DNA from: Alphaproteobacteria bacterium
GTDB lineage: Bacteria; Pseudomonadota; Alphaproteobacteria; GCA-2731375
Direction: 5' to 3'
Length of the DNA stretch: 64,000 bases
NCBI GenBank assembly: GCA_016776605.1
Contig: JADHTB010000015.1
Span: 31,097 to 95,096, forward strand
This document shows positions 16,371 through 24,776 of the stretch, one piece after another (within the stretch, counting starts at the first letter, position 1; each line of letters starts with the position of its first letter). The translations under genes were made by a program, and so were the position numbers. Below the pieces are notes generated by a model that was not told where the DNA came from, did not search any database, and saw nothing but the letters and a program-made list of their open reading frames with translations.

Positions 16371-17453
16371 ATGAAGAAGTTCGGGACCATCAAGTCGGTC
16401 GCCGCAGTGGCAATCGCGGGGGCCATGGCCCTCGGGTTGTTGGCCGCGCCGGCATCGGCTGAAATGAAGAAAAAGGAATTCAAGGTTGTTGGAACCTGGG
16501 GTTTCCTGGACCATTGGAAAGAGCGTGAAGGCCCGTTTTGGAAAGAGCGTCTGCCTAAGTTGTCGGGCGGCAAGCTGACCGCCAATGCCAAGTCGCAGAC
16601 CGAACTTGGTCTTTCCGGCTTTGAGATCATGCGCCTGCTGAAACTCGGCGTGTTCGATGCCGTGCATGGCGTCACCACCTATGTGGCCCAGGACAGCCCC
16701 GCCATTGAAGGCGCTGATTTATCTGGCGTCATCCAGGATCTGCCCACCTACCGCAAGGCGAACGAAGCCTATCGTGGTATTCTGGCGCGGGAGTTTGAGC
16801 AAAAGTACGACGCCAAACTGCTGATGATCTATGCCTGGCCCAGTCAACAACTGTGGTGCAACCTTGGCGACAAGAGCATCAAAAAGGTTAGTTTGAAAGA
16901 ACTGAAGGGCAAGAAGATCCGTACCTACAGTACCACGCTGGGTGATTTCATTGAAGGCATTGGCGGCTCCGCCGTGACCATTGCCTTTGCCGAGGTTGTG
17001 CCGGCGCTGCAAAAAGGCGTAGCCGACTGCGGCATCACCGGCACTCTGCCGGCCTATAACGCCAAGTGGTATCAGGTGGTGACCCATAATATCCGGGTTC
17101 GCCTGGGTTATGCCTCTTCCTTCCTGGCCATGAACATGAAGGTCTGGAATGGCCTGGACGCAGAATCAAAAGCTCTGCTGAAAAAAGAATTGGCCGTGCT
17201 GGAAGAAGAAATGTGGGTGGCCACGGCGAAGAACGACGAACGGGGCATGAATTGCAATGCCTCCGGTCCTTGTGATGGTCCCACTGGCGGCATGGTTCCC
17301 GTGGAACCGACCGCGGCTGACAAGGCCCAATTGAAAGACGTCGTGGAAAACTTCGTCCTGAAGCGTTGGGCCAAGCGTTGCGGCACGCAAAAATGCCTCG
17401 ACGAATGGAACGCGACTATCGGAAAAATTTCCGGCATGAAGGCTTCCATGTAA
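16371..17453 (+). CDS. dctP: TRAP transporter substrate-binding protein (DctP family)
   Basis: A 360-residue periplasmic binding protein. A Sec signal peptide spans residues 1-30 and ends APASA. The mature part has the DctP pattern: GTWGFLDHWKEREGPFWKERLPK, ELGLSGFEIMRLLKLGVFD, WPSQQLWCN, the ELKGKKIRTYSTTLGDFIEGIGGSAVTIAFAEVV core where the conserved Arg binds the substrate carboxylate, and a domain II helix pair. Two Cys pairs near the C-terminus (NCNASGPC, CGTQKC) suggest disulfides. The ligand is probably an organic acid. It is the first gene of dctPQM and is followed by a strong stem-loop. The adjacent hyuAB suggests a cyclic amide or derived acid as cargo. Confidence 0.9.
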   Translation: MKKFGTIKSVAAVAIAGAMALGLLAAPASAEMKKKEFKVVGTWGFLDHWKEREGPFWKERLPKLSGGKLTANAKSQTELGLSGFEIMRLLKLGVFDAVHGVTTYVAQDSPAIEGADLSGVIQDLPTYRKANEAYRGILAREFEQKYDAKLLMIYAWPSQQLWCNLGDKSIKKVSLKELKGKKIRTYSTTLGDFIEGIGGSAVTIAFAEVVPALQKGVADCGITGTLPAYNAKWYQVVTHNIRVRLGYASSFLAMNMKVWNGLDAESKALLKKELAVLEEEMWVATAKNDERGMNCNASGPCDGPTGGMVPVEPTAADKAQLKDVVENFVLKRWAKRCGTQKCLDEWNATIGKISGMKASM

Positions 17454-17474
17454 TTTTCGATACAAGACATATGG

Positions 17475-17508
17475 ATTGGCGCCGCGTTCTTAACCGCGCG
17501 GCGCCAAT
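17475..17508 (+). terminator. Intercistronic stem-loop after dctP
   Basis: ATTGGCGCCGCG (17475-17486) and CGCGGCGCCAAT (17497-17508) form a perfect 12-bp stem with a 10-base loop, followed by only three T. Its position between the binding-protein and membrane genes fits partial termination or 3' end protection that gives more DctP than permease, as known for other binding-protein operons. Confidence 0.7.
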
Positions 17509-17585
17509 TTCGTAATCCTCAGGTTATCGTTGTGTGGAGCCCTATAACAGGGGCCGTGATGATACCTGGGTCAAGGATATAGATT

Positions 17586-18194
17586 ATGTTTGCTAAAATT
17601 CACCATCGCCTGGAAATCATCTCCCGTTGGGCTGTCTGGGTGGGCGGTGCGGCGCTGATGGCTGCCGCGTTCATGGTTACTGTTGATGTTTTAGCTCGCA
17701 AATTTATCGGGGTGACCATGAGTGGTTCGGATGAATATTCGGGCTATGTATTTTCCGCCACGACAACCTGGGCTTATTCATATTGTTTATTGCATCGTTC
17801 CAACGTGCGGATTGATGCGTTTTATAGCTTGTTGCCCAAGCCGGTTGCCGCCTGTCTTGATGTCGTCGGCTGCATCCTGTTGTTCTATTACATGTCAATC
17901 ATGACCTATTACGCGGGCATATCCTTTGGCAATTCCTGGCAAAGCAATTCCGTATCGATCACCACACTCGGTACGCCGCAGTGGATCCCACAATTATTCT
18001 GGTTTGCTGGATTGCTGCTGTTTTTGATTACGTTGATCTTTGTAACGCTTTACGCCGTTGTCGCCTTGTTGCAGCACAATTGGAAATTGGTTGCCAAAAT
18101 TGTAGGTGTTCCAAGTATGGCCGACGTGATCGTGGAAGAAACCCAAGGTCACGACGTCGTCTTGGCGACTAGCGACACTCTGGACAGGACATAA
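17586..18194 (+). CDS. dctQ: TRAP transporter small permease (DctQ family)
   Basis: A 202-residue inner-membrane protein with four hydrophobic segments (about 14-36, 56-74, 92-114 and 134-160), the usual DctQ layout. VTVDVLARKFIGVTMSGSDEYSGYVF is the conserved first-loop region. The C-terminal cytoplasmic tail after about 170 is longer than in many relatives. It pairs with DctM to form the Na+ or proton-driven permease. It lies 132 bases after dctP, the gap holding a stem-loop, and 6 bases before dctM. Confidence 0.9.
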   Translation: MFAKIHHRLEIISRWAVWVGGAALMAAAFMVTVDVLARKFIGVTMSGSDEYSGYVFSATTTWAYSYCLLHRSNVRIDAFYSLLPKPVAACLDVVGCILLFYYMSIMTYYAGISFGNSWQSNSVSITTLGTPQWIPQLFWFAGLLLFLITLIFVTLYAVVALLQHNWKLVAKIVGVPSMADVIVEETQGHDVVLATSDTLDRT

Positions 18195-18200
18195 GAAATA

Positions 18201-19499
18201 ATGGCCACTGGGATCATTGTTGGACTACTCGTACTCGTATTGGCGGCTGTTCCCGTTGCCGCGGTGCTCGGAATACTCAGCTTCGTCCTTGACGAAATCG
18301 CCATGGACGGCAGATTGACCGCCGCCCTGGCGGAGATTTATTGGGATAAGAGCAAGGAATTCATCCTAGTCGCCGTACCCATGTTCATCCTGCTGGGTGA
18401 GATTATGCTCCGCGCCGGCATCGCGCGGCGGATGTATGGCGCGGTCATTCAATGGCTGTCATGGCTGCCCGGTGGCTTGATGCATGCCAATATCGGCTCC
18501 TGCACCATATTCGCCGCCTCCTCGGGTTCCAGCGTGGCGACGGCGGCAACCGTGGGCACGGTTGCCTATCCGGAAATCGAAAAAAGAAAATATAACGAGC
18601 GCCTGTTCCTCGGTTCCCTGGCGGCGGGTGGTACTCTGGGTATCCTGGTGCCGCCGTCGATTAATTTGATCATCTATGGCCTGTTGACCGATACCTCGGT
18701 GCCCGAGCTTTATCTCGCGGGCATTTTCCCGGGCTTGATACTTGCGGGGTTTTTCATGCTGGCGATTATCGCCGCCTGTATTTACCGGCCAGCCTGGGGT
18801 GGCGTTAAGATCGAGACCAATTGGGCCGAACGCTTCAGAACCCTGCCGGACTTATTGCCGCCGATCATCTTATTTGCAGCCGTTGTCGGCTCCATTTATG
18901 CCGGCGTAGCCACGCCGACGGAAGCCGCATCCATCGGCGTCATGGTGGCGTTGATTATTGCCGCCTCTTTCAAAAGCCTGAGTTTCAAGATGCTGCGGGA
19001 TTCCTTCGAAGGCACCATGCGCACAACGGCCATGATCATGTTGATCGTTTTCGCGGCCATCTTCCTGAACTTTGTCCTCGGCTTCATGGGGATCACCCAG
19101 GCAATGCTGGCCTTTATCGCTGATATGGGGCTGACGCCGGTACAGACGATTTATTTGATCGTGGTGTTCTATCTGCTGCTGGGCATGTTCATGGAAACCC
19201 TGTCCATGATGCTGACCACGATCCCCATCGTCTTTCCCATCGTGATGAAATTGGGCGTGCCTGAATTTTCCGATGTCTGGTTTGGCATTCTCATTACCTT
19301 GCTCATGGAAGCGGCATTGATCACGCCGCCGATTGGGGTCAACCTGTACGTGGTTCAGGGCATTCGGACCCGTGGCGGTAAATTCAACGACGTGGCCATT
19401 GGTGCCATACCGTTCGTCGGCGCTATGATGGTTATGATCGTGTTTTTGATCTCGGTACCGGATTTGGCGACCTGGCTGCCGAACTTGGTGTATCACTAG
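18201..19499 (+). CDS. dctM: TRAP transporter large permease (DctM family)
   Basis: A 432-residue transporter with about 12 membrane spans. The signature GSCTIFAASSGSSVATAATVGTVAYPEIEKR and GTLGILVPPSINLIIYG match the DctM hairpin and helix motifs, and a second inverted copy includes MMLTTIPIVFPIV and ITPPIGVNLYVVQGI. It carries out the ion-coupled import of the DctP ligand. The gene ends in TAG (19497-19499), which is already part of repeat copy R3. No later gene is cotranscribed without crossing that repeat; hyuA begins 149 bases on. Confidence 0.93.
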   Translation: MATGIIVGLLVLVLAAVPVAAVLGILSFVLDEIAMDGRLTAALAEIYWDKSKEFILVAVPMFILLGEIMLRAGIARRMYGAVIQWLSWLPGGLMHANIGSCTIFAASSGSSVATAATVGTVAYPEIEKRKYNERLFLGSLAAGGTLGILVPPSINLIIYGLLTDTSVPELYLAGIFPGLILAGFFMLAIIAACIYRPAWGGVKIETNWAERFRTLPDLLPPIILFAAVVGSIYAGVATPTEAASIGVMVALIIAASFKSLSFKMLRDSFEGTMRTTAMIMLIVFAAIFLNFVLGFMGITQAMLAFIADMGLTPVQTIYLIVVFYLLLGMFMETLSMMLTTIPIVFPIVMKLGVPEFSDVWFGILITLLMEAALITPPIGVNLYVVQGIRTRGGKFNDVAIGAIPFVGAMMVMIVFLISVPDLATWLPNLVYH

Positions 19500-19597
19500 A
19501 GCAATTTTCAATTAATTAGAGTCGCTTTCGCGACTTAAGTGATTGGTTCAATTGCTCTATTTTTAAGAGTCGGAGCGCATTTTCTTCGGATGCGCTC
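19497..19597. repeat. Dispersed palindromic intergenic repeat, copy R3 (two-module)
   Basis: Module 1 runs from TAGAGCAATT to AATTGCTCTA (19550-19559), with the inner hairpin AGTCGC (19520-19525) / GCGACT (19530-19535). Module 2 is the hairpin GAGCGCAT (19573-19580) / ATGCGCTC (19590-19597). It provides the stop of dctM. Confidence 0.9.
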
Positions 19598-19648
19598 TCG
19601 TTATCGCCGGCTGGTTGAGCCTTGTTGCATGAATAGGCGGATCGAACG

Positions 19649-21703
19649 ATGTCGTGGATCATCGGTGTAGATGTAGGCGGGACCTTCACCGATTTTCACC
19701 TTTATGACCACGACAGCGGCGAACTGCTAATCCACAAGACCCCGTCGACTCCGGATAATCCAGCCACCGCCGTCTTGCGCGGGCTGAACGAACTGGCGCA
19801 GGCCGGTGATGTGGATTTTGCCGCCGTCAGCCGCCTCTCTCACGGCACCACTGTCGCCACCAACTCATTGATCCAACGGCGTGGCGGCAAGGTTGCCTTG
19901 TTGGTGACCGAAGGATTTCGCGATCTACTGGAAATCGGCCGCCAGACCCGCCCCCATATGTTCAGTTTTCAGCAGGATTATCCCAGTCCCCTGGTGCCGC
20001 GGGAGCGCCGCTTTGAAGCGGCCGAACGGATTCTGTATGACGGTTCCGTCCACCGCCCGCTGGACCAGGATGCCATCGACGGGGCAGTGGCCGCGGTGGC
20101 GCAAAGCGGCGCCGATTGTCTGGCCATCTGCCTTATTTTCGGCTTCATCAATCCCGACCACGAGAGGCAATTGCGTCAGGGCCTGCGGGCGGCATTGCCG
20201 GATTTGCACATTTCCATTTCATCCGAAGTACAGCCGGAATTCCGCGAGTATGAACGGCTGTCCACCACGGTACTGAATGCCTATCTACAGCCCGTCATGG
20301 GCAATTACCTGAGTGAATTCGAGGATCAGGTCAGCGCGCTTATGCCGAACGCCTCCCTTGGCATCAATCAATCCGCCGGTGGGTTGATGACGCCGGCGCG
20401 GGCGCGCCAACTGCCCATTCGCACCGCCCTGTCCGGGCCGGCCGCCGGCGTGGTCGGCGCCGTCGATACCGCGCGTGCCGCCGGCGTGCCAAACGTTATT
20501 ACGCTGGATATGGGCGGTACCTCGGCTGACGTATGTCTGATCCGCGAGCTTGCCGCCGATGTTGCTTATGACCGTTGGATTGAAGGCTATCCGGTGCGCC
20601 TGGCCAGTGTTGATGTCAATGCGGTCGGCGCGGGGGGTGGTTCCATCGCCTGGTTCGAGCGTGATGGCCTGATGAAAGTGGGGCCGCAAAGTGCCGGCGC
20701 GGTGCCTGGCCCCGCTTGTTATGGCCAGGGTGGTACGGAGCCAACGGTCTCGGACGCCAATCTGGTGCTGGGCCGGCTGTCGCCACGGGGGCTTTTGGGC
20801 GGCGGCATGGCCCTGAGCGAGGATGCCGCCCGCACCTCGCTTGCAGCCTCTGCCGAACGCCTCGGCATGAGCATCGAACGTACCGCGCATGGCATCCTGG
20901 GCATCGTCGTCGCCAATATGGTGCGTGCCATTCGCACCATTTCGGTTGAGCGCGGGCACGATCCACGGGAATTTGTTTTGCTGCCCTTTGGCGGCGCGGG
21001 CCCGCTGCACGCGGCGGACGTGGCGCGGGCCATAGGCATTTCGCGCATGCTGGTGCCGCCCGCGCCGGGTATTCTTTGCGCCCGTGGGCTGGTGGTTTCC
21101 GACCTGCGGGAAAGTTTCGTTATCAGCCGCCTCACACCGTTGTCCCAAGAGGCAATGACGGATATCGAAGCCAACCTGGGGCAATTGGCGCAACAGGCGG
21201 CCGCCTGGTTTGATCAGGCGGAGGTCGGGGCGGGGGCCCGGGATGCCGTGTACAGCCTTGATATGCGCTACATCGGCCAGAATTACGAGTTGCAGGTGGA
21301 ACTGGACGACAGCCAGGCGCAGTTGCCGGAACTGTCCCTGCTGCGGGAAAAATTCTTTGCGGCCCACGAACGCAATTACGGTTATCATAATCCGGAGGAT
21401 CCGGTCGAAGTGGTGAACCTTCGCGTTACCGCGATTGGCCGCTTGCAGGGCCCCGCTGAAGCCGTGGCCGAGGCCATCGCCGGCGTCGCTACGGAGGCTG
21501 TGCCGGAACATCGCCGGCCGGTCTGGTTCGATGGCGACAGGCCCGTGGATACCCCGGTTTACGATCGAGACAAGCTGCTGCCGGATCAGGAACTGATGGG
21601 TCCGGCGGTGATCGAGCAACTGGATGCCACCACCCTGCTGGGTCCTGGCGATTGTTGCCGGGTTGATGCGGGGCGAAATCTGATGGTGGAGCTGGCCCCA
21701 TGA
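19649..21703 (+). CDS. hyuA: Hydantoinase/oxoprolinase family protein, subunit A
   Basis: A 684-residue ATP-dependent HyuA subunit of the hydantoinase/5-oxoprolinase/acetone carboxylase family. IGVDVGGTFTDFHLYD is the N-terminal phosphate-1 loop of the actin-like ATPase fold, LSHGTTVATNSLIQRRG follows, and NVITLDMGGTSADVCLI with VGAGGGSIAW and GPACYGQGG are the later nucleotide-binding motifs. The C-terminal domain has PFGGAGPLHAADVARAIG. Together with HyuB it would open a cyclic amide or carboxylate by ATP hydrolysis. It overlaps hyuB by four bases (ATGA) and lies downstream of the TRAP genes, so uptake and ring opening are probably linked. Confidence 0.9.
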   Translation: MSWIIGVDVGGTFTDFHLYDHDSGELLIHKTPSTPDNPATAVLRGLNELAQAGDVDFAAVSRLSHGTTVATNSLIQRRGGKVALLVTEGFRDLLEIGRQTRPHMFSFQQDYPSPLVPRERRFEAAERILYDGSVHRPLDQDAIDGAVAAVAQSGADCLAICLIFGFINPDHERQLRQGLRAALPDLHISISSEVQPEFREYERLSTTVLNAYLQPVMGNYLSEFEDQVSALMPNASLGINQSAGGLMTPARARQLPIRTALSGPAAGVVGAVDTARAAGVPNVITLDMGGTSADVCLIRELAADVAYDRWIEGYPVRLASVDVNAVGAGGGSIAWFERDGLMKVGPQSAGAVPGPACYGQGGTEPTVSDANLVLGRLSPRGLLGGGMALSEDAARTSLAASAERLGMSIERTAHGILGIVVANMVRAIRTISVERGHDPREFVLLPFGGAGPLHAADVARAIGISRMLVPPAPGILCARGLVVSDLRESFVISRLTPLSQEAMTDIEANLGQLAQQAAAWFDQAEVGAGARDAVYSLDMRYIGQNYELQVELDDSQAQLPELSLLREKFFAAHERNYGYHNPEDPVEVVNLRVTAIGRLQGPAEAVAEAIAGVATEAVPEHRRPVWFDGDRPVDTPVYDRDKLLPDQELMGPAVIEQLDATTLLGPGDCCRVDAGRNLMVELAP

Positions 21704-23409
21704 CTGATAGTGCTGATATTGCCGGCAAATCAGGTGAACCTGATCCAATTACCCTGGAAATCCTGCGCAACAGCCTGCGGTCGATCACCGACGAAACCTA
21801 TATCGCCCTGACCAAAGCCGCCTATTCCACCAATATCAAGGAACGCCGGGACCATTCGACCGCCCTGACCGATGCCCAGGGCCGGCTTGTGGTGCAGGCG
21901 GAAAACTCCCTGCCCATCCACCTCGCCTCCATGTTGGGGATGATGGAACGGTTGTTGGATAAATACCGGGTCGAGGACATGGCGGAAGGCGATATTTTCG
22001 TTGCCAACGACCCCTATGTGGCCGGCGGCACTCATTTGCCGGACGTCAATCTTGCCATGCCCTGTTTCGCCGACGGCCAGCTTTTGGGTTTTGTCTGCAA
22101 CATCGCCCATCATGCGGACATCGGCGGCATGACGCCCGGCAGCATGGCCGGCGGCATGTCGGAAATCTATCAGGAGGGGCTGCGTATCCCTCTGGTGCGT
22201 CTGTTTGCCGGTGGCGAGTTGGTTCAGGATATCTTCGATCTGTTGCTGCTGAACGTGCGTGTGCCGCACGAACGCCGTGGCGACTATTTCGCCCAGGTCG
22301 CGGCCTGCCGCCTGGGCGCGCGCCGGATGCAGGAGTTATCCCTGCGCTACGATCCGGCCATGCTGGCGCGGTCCTTCGCTGCCATCATGGACCGCACCGA
22401 GGCCCGCCTGCGCGATGGCATCGCCTCTATTCCCGATGGCCGCTATGAATTTACCGATCTGCTGGACAATGATGGCATGGGCACGGTCGATATCCCAATT
22501 TCGGTGCGGATCGATGTCGCGGGCAGGCATATAGCCTTCGATTTTACCGGCACGGGACCGCAAATGAAGGGCAACTTCAACCTGACCTTCAACGCCACCC
22601 AATCGGCGGTCTATTATGTGCTGAAGGCGATGCTTGATCCGGACCTGCCCAATAACCACGGGCTGATCCGCGCGGTGGAGATCAGCGCCCCCCTGGGCAC
22701 CTTGGTCAACGCGGTGCATCCGGCGGCGGTCGCGGGCCGGGCCAACACGTCGCAACGGATCGTCGATGTTCTGATCGGCGCCCTGGCCCAGGCATTGCCG
22801 GAGCAGGCGGTGGGCGCGGCCAACGGCGCCAATGTCACGGCGGTGTTCTTCGGCCACGATCCCCGTCATGACCGCCCCTACGTCTATCTGGAAACCCTGG
22901 GGGGTGGCTTTGGCGGGCGTTTCACCAAGGATGGCAAGGACGGCGTGCAGGTGCATATCACCAATACCTCGAACCTGCCGGTGGAGGCGATCGAGGCGGA
23001 ATATCCCCTAATGGTGGAAAGTTATGGCCTGATTGAGGATTCTGGCGGCGCCGGCAAATACCGGGGCGGCATGGGCATCCGCCGGGTGGTGCGTCCGGTG
23101 GGGCACGAAACCGTATTTTCCGGCATGGGCGAACGCTTTACGCACCAGCCATGGGGCATCTTCGGCGGCCAGCCGGGCGGCACGGGGCGCTTTTCCATCC
23201 AGGGGCCGGGGCACAACGACGAAACCCTGCCAGACAAGCCGAACCACGTCGCGGTCGGCCCGGATGACGCCCTGGTGATCGAAACGCCGGGGGCAGGGGG
23301 CTATGGCCCGCCCAGTGAACGAGACCGGGAAGCCCTGGCAGCGGACCATCGCAGCGGCAAGTTCAGCGCCGCATATTTGAGCCGCCACTATGGTTTCGAG
23401 CCCGAATAA
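21700..23409 (+). CDS. hyuB: Hydantoinase/oxoprolinase family protein, subunit B
   Basis: A 569-residue HyuB subunit. DPITLEILRNSLRSITDETYIALTKAAYSTNIKERRDHS is the standard N-terminus. Metal- and substrate-site motifs VANDPYVAGGTHLPDVNL and NIAHHADIGGMTPGS follow, then the GRANTSQRIVDVLIGALAQALPE region and the C-terminal GAGGYGPPSERD. It forms the carboxylate/amide-hydrolysing part of the HyuAB complex. Start and stop overlap with hyuA (ATGA) indicates translational coupling. 5-Oxoprolinase, N-methylhydantoinase and acetophenone-carboxylase-type activities all belong to this family, so the substrate is open. Confidence 0.9.
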   Translation: MTDSADIAGKSGEPDPITLEILRNSLRSITDETYIALTKAAYSTNIKERRDHSTALTDAQGRLVVQAENSLPIHLASMLGMMERLLDKYRVEDMAEGDIFVANDPYVAGGTHLPDVNLAMPCFADGQLLGFVCNIAHHADIGGMTPGSMAGGMSEIYQEGLRIPLVRLFAGGELVQDIFDLLLLNVRVPHERRGDYFAQVAACRLGARRMQELSLRYDPAMLARSFAAIMDRTEARLRDGIASIPDGRYEFTDLLDNDGMGTVDIPISVRIDVAGRHIAFDFTGTGPQMKGNFNLTFNATQSAVYYVLKAMLDPDLPNNHGLIRAVEISAPLGTLVNAVHPAAVAGRANTSQRIVDVLIGALAQALPEQAVGAANGANVTAVFFGHDPRHDRPYVYLETLGGGFGGRFTKDGKDGVQVHITNTSNLPVEAIEAEYPLMVESYGLIEDSGGAGKYRGGMGIRRVVRPVGHETVFSGMGERFTHQPWGIFGGQPGGTGRFSIQGPGHNDETLPDKPNHVAVGPDDALVIETPGAGGYGPPSERDREALAADHRSGKFSAAYLSRHYGFEPE

Positions 23410-23449
23410 GACGCCCCACCCTTTATTAGCGTCCCTTTTCATCAATGCT

Positions 23450-24649
23450 TTAGGTTAATGCGGCGCACGCCTGCTGAATCAGGTCGCCACCCCGGATTAG
23501 GTCCGCCTCGGGCGCGACAAAGCTGGCGCGGAAATACGGCGATAGGCCATATGCCTCGCCCTGCACCACGGCGACGCCAACGGCATCCAAAAGGTACATG
23601 GTGAAATCCGTGTCGGTTTCGATGACCCGTCCATCCGGTGCCCGTTTACCGATAGTGCCGGCACAGGAACAAAAAATATACATGGCCCCATCGGGCAGGT
23701 CGCAGCTCAACCCCGCGGCGGCATTCAGTTTTTCGAACAGCATATCGCGCCGGTGCTGCAGGTTCGCCGCCCGCGCCGCCAACAGTTCCTGGGGGCCGTT
23801 CAAGGCGGCCACCGCCGCGGCCTGACCCACCGCACTGACGCCGGCGGTGCTTTGCGACTGCATATTTGCCATCTTGGCGATGATGTCCTTTGGCCCGCCC
23901 GCATAGCCGCAGCGGAAGCCGGTCATGGAATAGGCCTTGGAGACGCTGTTGACAGTCACCGTGCGGTCAAACAACTTCGGCTCTACTTGGGCCAGAGTGG
24001 CGAACGCGCGGCCATCGAATATCAGGTGCTCATAAACATCGTCGGTCAGGACATGCACCCCGGGGTGGCGCAAAAGTACATCCGCCAAGGCCCGCAGCTC
24101 GGCGTGGGAATAGGCCGCTCCCGTCGGGTTGGAGGGCGAACAGAACATCAGCCACTTGGTTTGCGGCGTAATGGCTGCCTCCAGCGCCTCCGCCCGCATC
24201 TTGAATTTTTCATTCTGTCCGGCCAGCACGAAGACCGGCGTGCCGCCGGCCAGCTTCACCATATCCGGGTAGGAGGCCCAATAGGGTCCCGGAATAATAA
24301 CCTCATCTCCGGCGGAAACGGTGGCCATGAGGGCGTTGAACAGCACCTGCTTCGAGCCGGAGCCGACGGCGATCTGGTCCAGTTCGTAATCAAGCCCGTT
24401 GTCGCGCTTGAATTTCGCCTGCACCGCCTTGCGCATGGGCAGGGTGCCGTTGACGGGGGTGTACTGGATCTCGTTGCGCTCCATTAACGCGATCACCGCC
24501 TGCTTGGCATGCTCTGGAGCGGGGAAATCCGGCTCTCCCGCTGTCAGCTTTATGATATCCCGGCCTTCGGCCTGGAGATCCCGGACGCGGGCCGAGGCGA
24601 TTTGACTGGGCGATGCTTTGAACCTGCTCATGCGGGGTGCGAAATCCAC
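23450..24649 (-). CDS. Class I/II aminotransferase (aspartate aminotransferase-like)
   Basis: A 399-residue fold-type I aminotransferase of the AatA/prephenate aminotransferase group. LTAGEPDFPAPEHAK is the N-terminal substrate motif, CSPSNPTGAAYS holds the conserved Asn, LTDDVYEHLIFDG the PLP-binding Asp/Tyr, and Lys238 in SVSKAYSMTGFRCGYAGGP forms the Schiff base. The C-terminal Arg for the alpha-carboxylate is in the SPYFRASFV segment. It should exchange amino groups between aspartate-like amino acids and 2-oxoglutarate. It lies between the two hyuAB pairs but is not in the same transcription unit as the first. Confidence 0.9.
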   Translation of the reverse strand: MDFAPRMSRFKASPSQIASARVRDLQAEGRDIIKLTAGEPDFPAPEHAKQAVIALMERNEIQYTPVNGTLPMRKAVQAKFKRDNGLDYELDQIAVGSGSKQVLFNALMATVSAGDEVIIPGPYWASYPDMVKLAGGTPVFVLAGQNEKFKMRAEALEAAITPQTKWLMFCSPSNPTGAAYSHAELRALADVLLRHPGVHVLTDDVYEHLIFDGRAFATLAQVEPKLFDRTVTVNSVSKAYSMTGFRCGYAGGPKDIIAKMANMQSQSTAGVSAVGQAAAVAALNGPQELLAARAANLQHRRDMLFEKLNAAAGLSCDLPDGAMYIFCSCAGTIGKRAPDGRVIETDTDFTMYLLDAVGVAVVQGEAYGLSPYFRASFVAPEADLIRGGDLIQQACAALT

Positions 24650-24776
24650 AATAGTCTCCCTGTTGTTACCTATTCACGCTGACGCTCGGCGCTCCGGTTG
24701 TGCAAAGCATACACTGTGCGGCATGACCTGCTCCCCTGAAATATCCCCATTTTGAGCCAGACCGCGATTGAGCGGA

